Assembly: GCF_003574395.1 (NCBI RefSeq)
Contig: NZ_QMJY01000013.1
Location: 434,001-498,000 of the forward strand
Length of the DNA: 64,000 nt
Direction of reading: 5' to 3'
Origin: Tabrizicola thermarum
GTDB lineage: Bacteria; Pseudomonadota; Alphaproteobacteria; Rhodobacterales; Rhodobacteraceae
In this document: one piece after another, positions 16,798 to 25,553 of the stretch
How the letters are laid out: each line of letters opens with the position of its first letter
Numbering within the stretch: position 1 is the stretch's first letter
The notes under the pieces: generated by a model
What the model saw: the letters and a program-made list of their open reading frames with translations, nothing else
Told to the model about the DNA's origin: nothing
Database searches by the model: none
Position numbers and translations under genes: made by a program

Positions 16798-17840
16798 ATA
16801 CTCCAGACCTGGGCCTGATCAAAATCCCCGTGACCGTCATCACCGGCTTCCTTGGCGCGGGCAAGACCACGCTGATCCGCCACCTGATGCAGAACCCGCA
16901 GGGCAAGCGGCTGGCGATCCTGGTCAACGAATTCGGCACCGTGGGCGTGGACGGCGACATCCTGAAATCCTGCGCCGACGAGATGTGCCCGGTCGAGAAC
17001 ATCGTGGAACTCGCCAACGGCTGCATCTGCTGCACCGTGGCCGACGATTTCATCCCGACGATCGAGGCCCTTATGGCCATGCCCCAGCGCCCCGACCACA
17101 TCCTGATCGAGACCTCGGGCCTTGCCCTGCCGAAGCCCCTGCTGAAAGCCTTCGACTGGCCCGCGATCCGCAGCCGCATCACCGTGGACGGGGTGATCGC
17201 ACTGGCGGATGCCGAGGCGGTGGCCGCAGGCCGCTTTGCCCCGGACGTGGCGGCCGTGGAGGCGCAACGCGCCGCCGATGCCTCGCTGGACCACGAGACG
17301 CCGCTCTCCGAGGTCTTCGAGGACCAGATCCTCTGCGCCGACCTGATCCTGCTGTCGAAGGCCGATCTTGCCGGCGAAGCGGGCCTTGCCGCCGCGAAGG
17401 AAGTCATCGCCGCCGAATTGACCCGCCCGGTTCCGATGCTGCCGATGACCGATGGGGTGATCGACCCGCGTGTGATCCTGGGCCTGAACGCGGCGGCCGA
17501 GGACGACCTGGCCGCCCGCCCCTCGCACCACGATGGCGAGGACGACCATGAACATGACGACTTCGACAGCGTGGTGATCGACCTGCCCGAGGTGACCGAC
17601 CCCGAGGCCCTGACCGCGGCCATCCAGCGCCTGGCGCAGGAGCAGAACATCCTGCGCGTGAAGGGCCACGTCGCGGTTGCCGGCAAACCCCTGCGCCTGC
17701 TGGTCCAGGCCGTCGGCGCGCGGGTTCGGATGCAGTACGACCGGCCCTGGGGGGCAAACCCGCGCCGGTCGCAACTGGTGGTCATCGCCGAGCACGACGA
17801 CATCGACGAACCCGCGATCCGCAGGGTTCTGGGGGTCTGA
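16794..17840 (+). CDS. cobW: Cobalamin biosynthesis GTPase CobW
   Basis: 348-residue G3E-family GTPase and metallochaperone thought to deliver cobalt to the CobNST chelatase. Walker A GFLGAGKT is at residues 18-25, the metal-binding CxCC motif (NGCICCT) at 77-80, and the guanine-specificity motif reads SKAD. A histidine/aspartate-rich linker (HHDGEDDHEHDD) precedes the C-terminal CobW_C domain. It is translationally coupled to DUF1636 (ATGA overlap) and lies 94 bases before cobN. Confidence 0.95.
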   Translation: MNTPDLGLIKIPVTVITGFLGAGKTTLIRHLMQNPQGKRLAILVNEFGTVGVDGDILKSCADEMCPVENIVELANGCICCTVADDFIPTIEALMAMPQRPDHILIETSGLALPKPLLKAFDWPAIRSRITVDGVIALADAEAVAAGRFAPDVAAVEAQRAADASLDHETPLSEVFEDQILCADLILLSKADLAGEAGLAAAKEVIAAELTRPVPMLPMTDGVIDPRVILGLNAAAEDDLAARPSHHDGEDDHEHDDFDSVVIDLPEVTDPEALTAAIQRLAQEQNILRVKGHVAVAGKPLRLLVQAVGARVRMQYDRPWGANPRRSQLVVIAEHDDIDEPAIRRVLGV

Positions 17841-17934
17841 CGGCATGGCGCGGGGTTCCGCACCGGCAGGCGTGCGAAGGGCGGTCATCGGGCCGTCGCG
17901 TCCCGGGTTTGCCCGGCGGGAAAGGTCGTAACCG

Positions 17935-20900
17935 ATGCACGTCGTCTTCCGCGAAAGCCACGGGCTGGAGGAAACCGAGACCCCCTTCGACGTCGGGCAG
18001 GACCCGGCGGATCTGGTGGTGCTCTCGTTCTCCGACAGCGACCTCGGGGCCTTCACGGCAGGCTATGAGCGCGCCCGCAGGCTGGGTTTCCAACCCACGG
18101 TCCGCCTCGCCAACATCATCGCGCTGAAGCACCCGGTTTCCGTCGACACCTATGCCGACCGCACTCTCCTGGGCGCGAAGGCCATCCTCGTCCGCCTGAT
18201 CGGCGGCGAGGCCTACTGGCCCTACGGCCTCGCCACGCTCCAGGACCTCGCCCGCCGCAACGGGATTGCGCTCGCCATCCTTCCCGCCGACGGCCGCCCC
18301 GACCCGCGCCTGGATGAGCTGTCCACGCTGCCCGTCTCCACCCTCCGCCGCTTGCAGGCGCTGTGCGACGAGGGCGGGGCCGTCGCGGCCCATGCGGCCC
18401 TTGCGCAACTGGCGCTGGCGGCCGGCATCTACGCGGCCCCGGTCATCGGCGAAAAGACCGTGCCGCAGATGGGGTTCTACGACCCCGAAAGGGGCGTCGT
18501 CTCCGCACCGGCCCCCCACCCCCATCCCCTCCCCACCGAGGGGGAGGGGAGGCTCCCCGGCCAGACCTCCCCCGCAACGGACACCACAGGCGCCTCCCTC
18601 CCCCCCTCGTGGGGGAGGGATGGGGTGGGGGGGCCGCTTGCCAAGGGTCCCGTCCTCGTCACCTTCTACCGCAGCTACCTGACCTCCGGCGATACCGCCC
18701 CGGTGGATGCCCTGATCCATGCCCTCCGCGCCGAAGGGTTCGCCGCCTGCGGCGCCTTCGCCCCCAGCCTCAAGGCCCCCGGCGTCGCCGACTGGCTGTC
18801 AGCCCACCTCGCCGCAAACCCGCCCGTCGCCATCGTCAACGCCACCGCCTTCTCGGCCCGCGACGATGCCGGCAGGACCCCCTTCGACGCCGCCCATTGC
18901 CCCGTCTTCCAGGTCGCGCTTTCCACCAACCGCCGCCGCGACTGGGCGGCCTCCAACCGGGGCCTCTCTCCCGCCGACCTTGCGATGCATGTCGTCCTGC
19001 CCGAGGTGGACGGCCGCCTCTTCGCGGGGATCGTCAGCCACAAGTCCCCCGGCAAGCGCCACCCGGAGCTGCAATTCTCCCGCTTCGCCCACCGCGCCGA
19101 CGCAGGCCGCATCAAAGCCGTGGTCGATCGCGTGAAACACTGGCACCGCCTGGCGACCACCCCCGCACCCGACCGCCGCCTTGCCGTGATCCTCTCCACC
19201 TATCCCGGGCGCCCGCACCAGATGGCCCATGCCGTCGGCCTCGACGCGCTGGCCTCGACCGAGCGCCTCCTCGAAACCCTCGCCGGCGAAGGCTATCACG
19301 CCACCGAAGGCCAACCCCTGCCGCACGCGCTGGCGGAAACCCTCACCTGGCCCCTCGCCGCCTATGAGGCCGCCCTCGCAACTCTCCCCGAGACCCTCCG
19401 CCAGACCATGACCGAGGCGTGGGGCGACCCCGCCACCGATCCCTCGGTAAAGGACGGCGCGTTCCACTTCCCCGCCGCCCGCCGGGGCCACACCCTCATC
19501 GCCCTGCAACCCGAACGCGGCGAGGTCGCCAGCCGCGACAGCGACTACCACGACCTCTCCCGCACCCCGCGCCACGCCTATGTCGCCTTCTACCTGTGGC
19601 TCCGGTCGCAATCCCTGCACGCCCTGATCCACATGGGGGCGCATGGCACGCTGGAATGGCTGCCGGGCAAATCCGTCGCGCTCTCCGACACCTGCTGGCC
19701 CGAGGCGCTGATCGGCTCCACCCCGGTCATCTACCCCTTCATCGTCAACGACCCCGGCGAGGCGGCGCAAGCCAAGCGCCGCATCGGTGCCGTGACCCTC
19801 GGCCACCTGCCGCCGCCGCTGACGCAAAGCGTGGTCCCGCCCGAACTCCAGCGCCTCGAACGCCTCCTCGACGAATATTCCACCGCCGACGGGCTGGACC
19901 CCGCCCGCCGCCGCCGCCTGATCGACACGATCCGCGACGAGGCTGCGGCATCGGGCGTGGCCGCCGACCTCGGCCTGTCCGCCAATGCCACCCCGGCCGA
20001 GGCGATCACCCGCATCGACCGCTTCGTCTGCGACCTGAAGGAAAGCCAATACGGCCACGGCCTGCACATCTTCGGCGACGGCGAGGGCGAGACCCGGGGC
20101 CTTCTTGCCGCGCTGAACGGCCAGCGCGTCCCCCCCGGGCCCGCAGGCTCGCCGCACCGGGGCCGCAGCGACGTGCTGCCCACCGGTCGCAACCTGTTCA
20201 GCGTCGATCCCCGCGCCGTCCCCTCGCGCAACGCCCATGCCCAGGGCGTGAAACTGGCCGAGGAACTGATCCGCCGCCACCTCCAGGACCACGGCGACTA
20301 TCCGCGCGGGCTGGTGGTGGACCTCTGGGGGTCAGCGACCATGCGCACGGCGGGTGAGGAATTCGCCATGGCCCTCCACCTCGCGGGCCTCGCACCGAAA
20401 TGGGACGAAGGCTCGGCCCGCGTCTCCGGCTTCGAAATCCTCCCCCTCGCCCTTCTCGGCCGCCCGAGGATCGACGTCACCCTGCGCGTCTCGGGCCTGT
20501 TCCGCGACGTGTTCCCGACGCTCGCCCAGCTTTTCGAGGCCGGGGCGGAAGCCCTGTCCCGAAGGGAAGAACCGCCCGAGGACAACCCCTATACCACGCG
20601 GGCCTCCCGCGTCTTCGGCCCCAGACCCGGCCTCTACGGCCTTGGCATGGGCACCGCCGCCGAGACCTTCACCGACGAGGCCCGCGCCGCAGCCGGTGAG
20701 GCCTGGCTAAACGCCTCCTCCTGGGCCATCGGCCAGGACGGCCAGTCCACCGAGGCCCGCGCCGCCCTCGAAGCCCGGGTCCTCTCAGCCGACAGCTTCG
20801 TCCACGCCCAGGACCTGCCCGAAACAGACGTCCTGATCGCCGCCGACTATGCCGCGCACGAGGCAGGCTTCGCCGCCGCCGTGGCGAGGCTGGGGGGCAA

Positions 20901-21294
20901 CAAACCCACCCTCTACCACCTCGACACCACCCGCCCCGACACGCCGCACGCCCGCACCCTGACCGAGGAAATCGCCCGCGTCACCCGCGCCCGGGCCGCC
21001 AACCCGGCCTGGGCGGAAGGCATGATGCACCACGGCTTCCGCGGCGCCGCCGAAATCGCCGCCACGCTGGACCACATGGCCGCCTTCGCCCATCTGGCCC
21101 AAGTGGTCCCACCGCACCTCTTCGACCTCTACCACGAGGCCACCCTGGGCCGCGACGCGGTTCGCGACTTCCTTGCCCGCGAAAACCCCGCCGCCCTCCA
21201 GGCCATGGAAGACCTCTTCCGCCGCCTTCGCGACGCCGGCCTCTGGCAGACCCGCCGCAACTCCATCGCCGCAAGCCTCGACGGTGCCGCATGA
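17935..21294 (+). CDS. cobN: Cobaltochelatase subunit CobN
   Basis: 1119-residue large subunit of the aerobic ATP-dependent cobaltochelatase, inserting cobalt into hydrogenobyrinic acid a,c-diamide with CobS and CobT. Family blocks include HMGAHGTLEWLPGKSVALSD and NPYTTRASRVFGPRPGLYG. The ATG at 17935 follows GGAAAGG. At about residues 192-236 (bases 18511-18643) a low-complexity Pro/Gly-rich insert is encoded by two inverted copies of a G-rich palindromic element; the frame is kept, so the protein is probably functional with an extra surface loop. Confidence 0.95.
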   Translation: MHVVFRESHGLEETETPFDVGQDPADLVVLSFSDSDLGAFTAGYERARRLGFQPTVRLANIIALKHPVSVDTYADRTLLGAKAILVRLIGGEAYWPYGLATLQDLARRNGIALAILPADGRPDPRLDELSTLPVSTLRRLQALCDEGGAVAAHAALAQLALAAGIYAAPVIGEKTVPQMGFYDPERGVVSAPAPHPHPLPTEGEGRLPGQTSPATDTTGASLPPSWGRDGVGGPLAKGPVLVTFYRSYLTSGDTAPVDALIHALRAEGFAACGAFAPSLKAPGVADWLSAHLAANPPVAIVNATAFSARDDAGRTPFDAAHCPVFQVALSTNRRRDWAASNRGLSPADLAMHVVLPEVDGRLFAGIVSHKSPGKRHPELQFSRFAHRADAGRIKAVVDRVKHWHRLATTPAPDRRLAVILSTYPGRPHQMAHAVGLDALASTERLLETLAGEGYHATEGQPLPHALAETLTWPLAAYEAALATLPETLRQTMTEAWGDPATDPSVKDGAFHFPAARRGHTLIALQPERGEVASRDSDYHDLSRTPRHAYVAFYLWLRSQSLHALIHMGAHGTLEWLPGKSVALSDTCWPEALIGSTPVIYPFIVNDPGEAAQAKRRIGAVTLGHLPPPLTQSVVPPELQRLERLLDEYSTADGLDPARRRRLIDTIRDEAAASGVAADLGLSANATPAEAITRIDRFVCDLKESQYGHGLHIFGDGEGETRGLLAALNGQRVPPGPAGSPHRGRSDVLPTGRNLFSVDPRAVPSRNAHAQGVKLAEELIRRHLQDHGDYPRGLVVDLWGSATMRTAGEEFAMALHLAGLAPKWDEGSARVSGFEILPLALLGRPRIDVTLRVSGLFRDVFPTLAQLFEAGAEALSRREEPPEDNPYTTRASRVFGPRPGLYGLGMGTAAETFTDEARAAAGEAWLNASSWAIGQDGQSTEARAALEARVLSADSFVHAQDLPETDVLIAADYAAHEAGFAAAVARLGGNKPTLYHLDTTRPDTPHARTLTEEIARVTRARAANPAWAEGMMHHGFRGAAEIAATLDHMAAFAHLAQVVPPHLFDLYHEATLGRDAVRDFLARENPAALQAMEDLFRRLRDAGLWQTRRNSIAASLDGAA
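18511..18643. repeat. In-frame G-rich palindromic repeat inside cobN
   Basis: Two copies in inverted orientation (about 18511-18553 and 18591-18635), each with the core CCCACCCC..ATCCC..CTCCCC, flank 38 bases of other sequence. Related single copies sit in dnaE (59475), xdhC (52612) and, degenerate, cobB (28681). Translated in cobN it gives the run HPHPLPTEGEGRLPG and, after a gap, LPPSWGRDGVGG. Confidence 0.85.
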
Positions 21295-21306
21295 CCGGGC
21301 AGCCCT

Positions 21307-21383
21307 TTCATCTGTCCCCAAATATCCCCGCCGGAGGCACGCCCCGAGCCGGTTGCGCGCCCTTCGCGCGCAGAGGCGAGACT
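21307..21383. repeat. Junction repeat between cobN and cobG
   Basis: On the minus strand reads from GTCTCGCCTCTGCGCGCG through GCGCAACCGGCTCGGG to GATATTTGGGGACAGATG. Its best match is at 27120-27197 in the opposite orientation, between cobE and cobM; the AT-rich end also matches the element at 3073. It fills most of the 148-base cobN-cobG gap. Confidence 0.8.
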
Positions 21384-21442
21384 AAAGACTTGCGCCGCAA
21401 GGCGCTCGATCTGAAAACCGCCCCAACCAGGGGGCGCGCCGC

Positions 21443-22684
21443 ATGACCGCCTGGGAGATCAGGGGCTGGTGCCCCGGCGCGCTGCGGCCGATGCAATCCG
21501 GCGACGGCCTCGTGGTCCGCATCCGCCCGCCTCTGGGCCGCCTGACCCCCGAACAGGCGCAAGCCATCGCTGATGCCGCCGAAACCCACGGCAACGGCAT
21601 CCTCGACCTTTCTGCCCGCGCCAACCTGCAACTGCGCGGCGTGACCGAGGCCAGCCATCCGCGCCTGATCGAGGACCTCCGCGCGCAAGCCCTGATCGAC
21701 CCCGACATCCAGACGGAATCCCTCCGCAACCTGATCGTCACCCCTTTTCGCGCCCCCCGTCCCGGGCTTGACCCGGGACCTCTCGTGGGACCGGGCACGC
21801 TGGACGAAGGACGAGGTCCCGGGTCAAGCCCGGGACGGGGATCCCTTGACGCCGCCGACACCGACACTCTCGCCGCCACCCTCACCGCCGCGCTTGCCCG
21901 GATGCCCAGGCTCCCCGGCAAGTTCGGCTTCGCCCTCGACACCGGCCCGCGCCCTGTCCTGACCGGGGCCTCCGCCGACATCCGCGTCGAACGCAGCCCC
22001 GATGGCCGTCTGATCCTACGCCCCGACGGACACCCGCTCGGCCAGCCTGTCACCGACCTTGCCCGCGACACCATCGCCATGGCCGAATGGTTCGTCGCCA
22101 ATGGCGGCATCAGCAACGGCCGGGGCCGCATGGTCGCCCTCATCGCCCGTGGCATCGTCCCGCCCGACTGCACCGTCGCGTCCGCCGAGCCGCTCCCTGC
22201 ACCAGCCCCCGGTCTCCACCCGGACGGGGCGCTCGTCGCCCTTGCCTTCGGCCAGATGCAGGCCGCGACGCTGCGCGCCCTCGCCGCCCTCGGCCAGGAG
22301 ATCCGCCCGACGCCGTGGCGGATGCTGCTGATCGTGGGTGCAACGACGCTGCCGCAGATCCCCGGTCTCATCATCGACCCGGCCGACCCAATCCTGCGCA
22401 TCACCGCCTGCACCGGCGCGCCCGCCTGCCCGCAGGGCCTTGGCGACACGCGCCAGCTTGCAAGACAGCTCGCCCCGCATCTCGCGCCCGGGCAGAGCCT
22501 GCACCTCTCCGGCTGCGCCAAGGGCTGCGCCCATCCCGGCCCCGCGCCGCTGACCCTTACCGCCACCGACAAGGGCTACGACCTGATCCGGGGCGGCACC
22601 GCCCATGACACGCCCAGCCTGACGGGCCTTTCTCCGCAGGCGATCCTGAACCACCTGAAGGCCCCCCATGCCCCACCTCTATGA
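21443..22684 (+). CDS. cobG: Precorrin-3B synthase
   Basis: 413-residue Fe-S/siroheme-type monooxygenase of the nitrite/sulfite reductase ferredoxin-like family that contracts the ring path by making precorrin-3B with O2, marking the aerobic pathway. The cluster/heme-ligand cysteines are CTGAPAC and SGCAKGC (about residues 323-362). An insert at about residues 105-132 (PRPGLDPGPLVGPG... ) is encoded by a 28-bp-arm inverted repeat and explains the excess over the usual length near 380-390. It overlaps cobH by 17 bases. Confidence 0.92.
   Translation: MTAWEIRGWCPGALRPMQSGDGLVVRIRPPLGRLTPEQAQAIADAAETHGNGILDLSARANLQLRGVTEASHPRLIEDLRAQALIDPDIQTESLRNLIVTPFRAPRPGLDPGPLVGPGTLDEGRGPGSSPGRGSLDAADTDTLAATLTAALARMPRLPGKFGFALDTGPRPVLTGASADIRVERSPDGRLILRPDGHPLGQPVTDLARDTIAMAEWFVANGGISNGRGRMVALIARGIVPPDCTVASAEPLPAPAPGLHPDGALVALAFGQMQAATLRALAALGQEIRPTPWRMLLIVGATTLPQIPGLIIDPADPILRITACTGAPACPQGLGDTRQLARQLAPHLAPGQSLHLSGCAKGCAHPGPAPLTLTATDKGYDLIRGGTAHDTPSLTGLSPQAILNHLKAPHAPPL
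21755..21840. repeat. In-frame inverted repeat inside cobG (CCGGGCTTGACCCGG family)
   Basis: Perfect 28-base arms at 21755-21782 and 21813-21840 (core CCCGGGCTTGACCCGGGACC) around a 30-base loop. The related element after pheT (63723-63788) differs by paired changes that keep the stem. In cobG it is read through in frame. Confidence 0.9.
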
Positions 22685-23297
22685 AACCGACGGCGCCGCG
22701 ATCTACGCCCAGAGCTTCGCCATGATCCGGGCCGAGGCCGACCTTTCCCGCTTCACCCCCGAGGAAGAGGTGGTCGCCGTCCGCATGATCCACGCTGCCG
22801 GGATGGTGGAACTGGCGCCGCACATCCATTTCACCCCCGGCATGGCCATCGCCGCCCGGGCAGCGCTGGAGGACGGCGCGCCGATCCTCTGCGATGCGCG
22901 CATGGTCAGCGAGGGCATCACCCGCGCCCGGCTGCCGAAGGACAATCAGGTCATCTGCACCCTGCACGATCCAAAGGTTCCCGCGCTGGCGAAGGAGATG
23001 CGGAACACCCGCTCTGCCGCCGCGCTGGAGCTCTGGCGGCCCCACCTTGCCGGGGCCGTCGTCGCCATCGGCAACGCGCCCACCGCGCTGTTCCATCTGC
23101 TGAACATGCTGGAAGACCCGGCCTGTCCCCGCCCTGCCGCGATCATCGGCTGCCCGGTTGGCTTCGTTGGTGCCGCCGAGTCGAAGGACGCGCTGATGGC
23201 GGCCCCGCCCGCGCCCGCCCTGATCGTCAAGGGCCGCCTCGGCGGGTCGGCGATCACCGTGGCCGCAGTCAACGCGCTGGCGTCACGGAAGGAATGA
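22668..23297 (+). CDS. cobH: Precorrin-8X methylmutase
   Basis: 209-residue CobH/CbiC isomerase that moves a methyl group from C11 to C12 to give hydrogenobyrinate. The blocks VRMIHAAGMVELAPHIHF (with the catalytic His) and VIGNAPTALFHLL-like AIGNAPTALFHLLNML followed by GCPVGFVGAAESKDAL are diagnostic. It overlaps cobG by 17 bases and cobI by 4, so expression is coupled. Confidence 0.95.
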   Translation: MPHLYETDGAAIYAQSFAMIRAEADLSRFTPEEEVVAVRMIHAAGMVELAPHIHFTPGMAIAARAALEDGAPILCDARMVSEGITRARLPKDNQVICTLHDPKVPALAKEMRNTRSAAALELWRPHLAGAVVAIGNAPTALFHLLNMLEDPACPRPAAIIGCPVGFVGAAESKDALMAAPPAPALIVKGRLGGSAITVAAVNALASRKE

Positions 23298-24031
23298 CGA
23301 TGGGACGCGTGATCTGCGCCGGCCTCGGCCCCGGCGACCCCGAACTGATGAGCCTGAAGGCCGCCCGCACCATCGGGGCCGCCCGCCATGTCGCCTATTT
23401 CCGCAAGGAAGGCCGCCCCGGACAGGCCCGCCGGATCGTCGAGGGGATGCTGCACCCCGCCGCCATCGAATACCCGATGGAGTATCCGGTCACCACGGAA
23501 CTGCCTTTCGACAGCCCTGACTACACCGACGCGCTGGCCCGGTTCTACGACGACTGGGCGAGCCGCCTTGCCGCCCTCGCCGCGACCGAGGATGTGGTGG
23601 TGCTCTGCGAAGGCGACCCGTTCTTCTATGGCAGCTTCATGCACCTGCATTCCCGCCTGCAAGGCCGGGTGCCGGTGGAGGTGATCCCCGGCATCACCGG
23701 CATGACCGGCTGCTGGACCGCGACCGGCACGCCGATCACCTGGGGCGATGACGTGCTGACCGTGCTGATGGGCACGCTGCCCGAGGATGATCTGGTGCGG
23801 CATATGCAACAGGCCGATGCGCTGGTGGTGATGAAGACGGGCCGCAACCTGCCCCGCGTCCGCCGCGCGCTGGAGCGGGCGGGGCGGCTGGATCAGGCCT
23901 GGCTTGTCGAACGCGGCACCATGCCCAACCAGCGCGTGGCCCGTCTGGCCGAGGTCGATCCGACCGACTGTCCCTATTTCGCCATCGTCCTCGTCCACGG
24001 CCACGGCCGCCGCCCGGAGCTTCCCGAATGA
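23294..24031 (+). CDS. cobI: Precorrin-2 C20-methyltransferase
   Basis: 245-residue SAM-dependent tetrapyrrole methylase. GLGPGDPELMSLKAAR is the N-terminal signature, VVVLCEGDPFFYGSF the second, EVIPGITGMTGC the third. Methylates C20 of precorrin-2 to precorrin-3A. ATG at 23294 overlaps the cobH stop; a second in-frame ATG at 23300 is equally possible. Overlaps cobJ by 4 bases. Confidence 0.94.
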   Translation: MTMGRVICAGLGPGDPELMSLKAARTIGAARHVAYFRKEGRPGQARRIVEGMLHPAAIEYPMEYPVTTELPFDSPDYTDALARFYDDWASRLAALAATEDVVVLCEGDPFFYGSFMHLHSRLQGRVPVEVIPGITGMTGCWTATGTPITWGDDVLTVLMGTLPEDDLVRHMQQADALVVMKTGRNLPRVRRALERAGRLDQAWLVERGTMPNQRVARLAEVDPTDCPYFAIVLVHGHGRRPELPE

Positions 24032-24762
24032 TCGGCTGGCTGGCCATTGCGGGGCTCGGGCCGGGGGATGACCGGCTGGTCACGCCCGAGGTCTCGGCGG
24101 CGCTGGCCGAAGCGACGGATGTGGTGGGCTACATTCCCTACGTCGCCCGCGTCGCCCCGCGCCCCGGCCTCACGCTGCACCCTTCGGACAACCGGGTTGA
24201 ACTCGACCGTGCCCGCAACGCGCTGGAAATGGCCGCCGCCGGACGCAGGGTCGTCGTCGTCTCCTCGGGCGATCCCGGGGTCTTTGCCATGGCCTCGGCG
24301 GTGTTCGAGGCGCTGGAGGGCCGCCCGGACTGGCAGGCGCTCGACATCCGTGTCCTGCCCGGCATCACCGCGATGCTGGCCGCCGCCGCCGCCGCGGGAG
24401 CGCCGCTGGGCCACGACTTCTGCTGCATCAACCTTTCAGACAACCTGAAGCCCTGGGCGGTGATCGAGACCCGCCTCCGCCACGCCGCCCGCGCCGATTT
24501 CGCGATGGCCTTCTACAACCCCCGCTCGGCCAGTCGCCCGGAAGGCTTCGTGAAAGCCCTCGCCACCCTGCGCGAGGAATGCGGGCCGGACCGCCTGGTC
24601 ACCTTCGCCCGCGCGGTCAGCACCCCGGACCAGCGCATCGAGACTGTCACCCTTGCAGAGGCGACCCCCGAGATGGCCGACATGCGCACCGTGGTGATCC
24701 TCGGCAACTCGGCCACCCGCCGCGTCGGGCGCTTCGTCTATTCCCCAAGGAGCGTCAGATGA
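24028..24762 (+). CDS. cobJ: Precorrin-3B C17-methyltransferase
   Basis: 244-residue tetrapyrrole methylase performing the ring contraction and C17 methylation of precorrin-3B. Motifs: GLGPGDDRLVTPEV, VVSSGDPGVFAMASAVFEAL, VLPGITAMLAAAAAAGAPLGHDFCCINLSDNLKPW and FYNPRSASRP. It ends the first plus-strand cob run; the convergent cobK gene ends 59 bases away, with a twin-palindrome element filling the gap exactly. Confidence 0.95.
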   Translation: MIGWLAIAGLGPGDDRLVTPEVSAALAEATDVVGYIPYVARVAPRPGLTLHPSDNRVELDRARNALEMAAAGRRVVVVSSGDPGVFAMASAVFEALEGRPDWQALDIRVLPGITAMLAAAAAAGAPLGHDFCCINLSDNLKPWAVIETRLRHAARADFAMAFYNPRSASRPEGFVKALATLREECGPDRLVTFARAVSTPDQRIETVTLAEATPEMADMRTVVILGNSATRRVGRFVYSPRSVR

Positions 24763-24821
24763 ACCGGGCCAAAATCCTTCGAAGGATTTTGCAAGACTTT
24801 TCGAAAAGTCTTGGCCCCGGT
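24763..24821. repeat. Twin 22-bp TTCGAA palindrome element (copy 2), likely bidirectional terminator
   Basis: The element is the complete gap between the convergent cobJ and cobK stops. Perfect 22-base palindromes at 24770-24791 and 24792-24813 abut; outer arms ACCGGGCC and GGCCCCGGT enclose them. Position between convergent genes suggests termination on both strands. Confidence 0.85.
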
Positions 24822-25553
24822 TCAATCGTTCAGCCAGGCCATGACATCAGCCACGCTGCGTGCCACCGGGCGTTCCGGCACGACGGGGCGGTCGATCAGC
24901 ACCACCGGCAGGCCCAACTCGCGCGCGGCGATCAGCTTGGCCTCGGCCCCGGTCCCTCCCGCGTTCTTGGCAACGATCACCTCGATCCGGTGGCGTTCCA
25001 GAAGCGTCCGGTCGCCTTCGACCGTGAACGGCCCCCGCGCGATCACCGCTTCGGCCCGGGGAAGGGGCAGCGGCTCGGTCGGCGGATCGACGAGGCGCAG
25101 AAGATAGTGGTGCTGCGGCGCGGCGGCGAAGGGGGCGAGGGTCTGCCGCCCGATGGCCAGGAACACCCGGCGCGGAGCCTCTCCCAGCGCCGCGACGGCC
25201 CCGGCGATGTCCGGCACATGGGTCCAGCGGTCGCCAGGCCTTGCCTGCCACGGTTCCCGTTCCAGCGCGATCAGGGGAACGCCGGTAATCCTGCTGGCTT
25301 CGACGGCATTGCGGCTCATCTGCGCCGCGAAGGGGTGGGTCGCGTCGATGATATGGGTGAAACGCCGGGTGAGAAGCAGATCGACCAGCCCCGGCACGCC
25401 ACCGAAGCCGCCGACCCGCACCGGAAGGGGCTGGGCCACCGGGGCTTCGGTCCGGCCGGCATAGGAATAGACCGCATCGACCCCCGCCTCGGCCAGGGCA
25501 CGGGCCATCGCGGCGGCCTCGGTGGTTCCGCCCAGAAGCAGGACGCGGGTCAT
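24822..25553 (-). CDS. cobK: Precorrin-6A reductase
   Basis: 243-residue NADPH-dependent reductase converting precorrin-6A to precorrin-6B. Starts MTRVLLLGGTTEAAAMARAL, with IIDATHPFAAQMSRNAVEAS and NAGGTGAEAKLIAARELGLPVVLIDRP as family blocks. The start codon at 25551-25553 shares the tetranucleotide CATG with the divergent cobL start. A longer frame would add eight residues (MIVSQGSA). It is the only minus-strand gene inside the cob run. Confidence 0.93.
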   Translation of the reverse strand: MTRVLLLGGTTEAAAMARALAEAGVDAVYSYAGRTEAPVAQPLPVRVGGFGGVPGLVDLLLTRRFTHIIDATHPFAAQMSRNAVEASRITGVPLIALEREPWQARPGDRWTHVPDIAGAVAALGEAPRRVFLAIGRQTLAPFAAAPQHHYLLRLVDPPTEPLPLPRAEAVIARGPFTVEGDRTLLERHRIEVIVAKNAGGTGAEAKLIAARELGLPVVLIDRPVVPERPVARSVADVMAWLND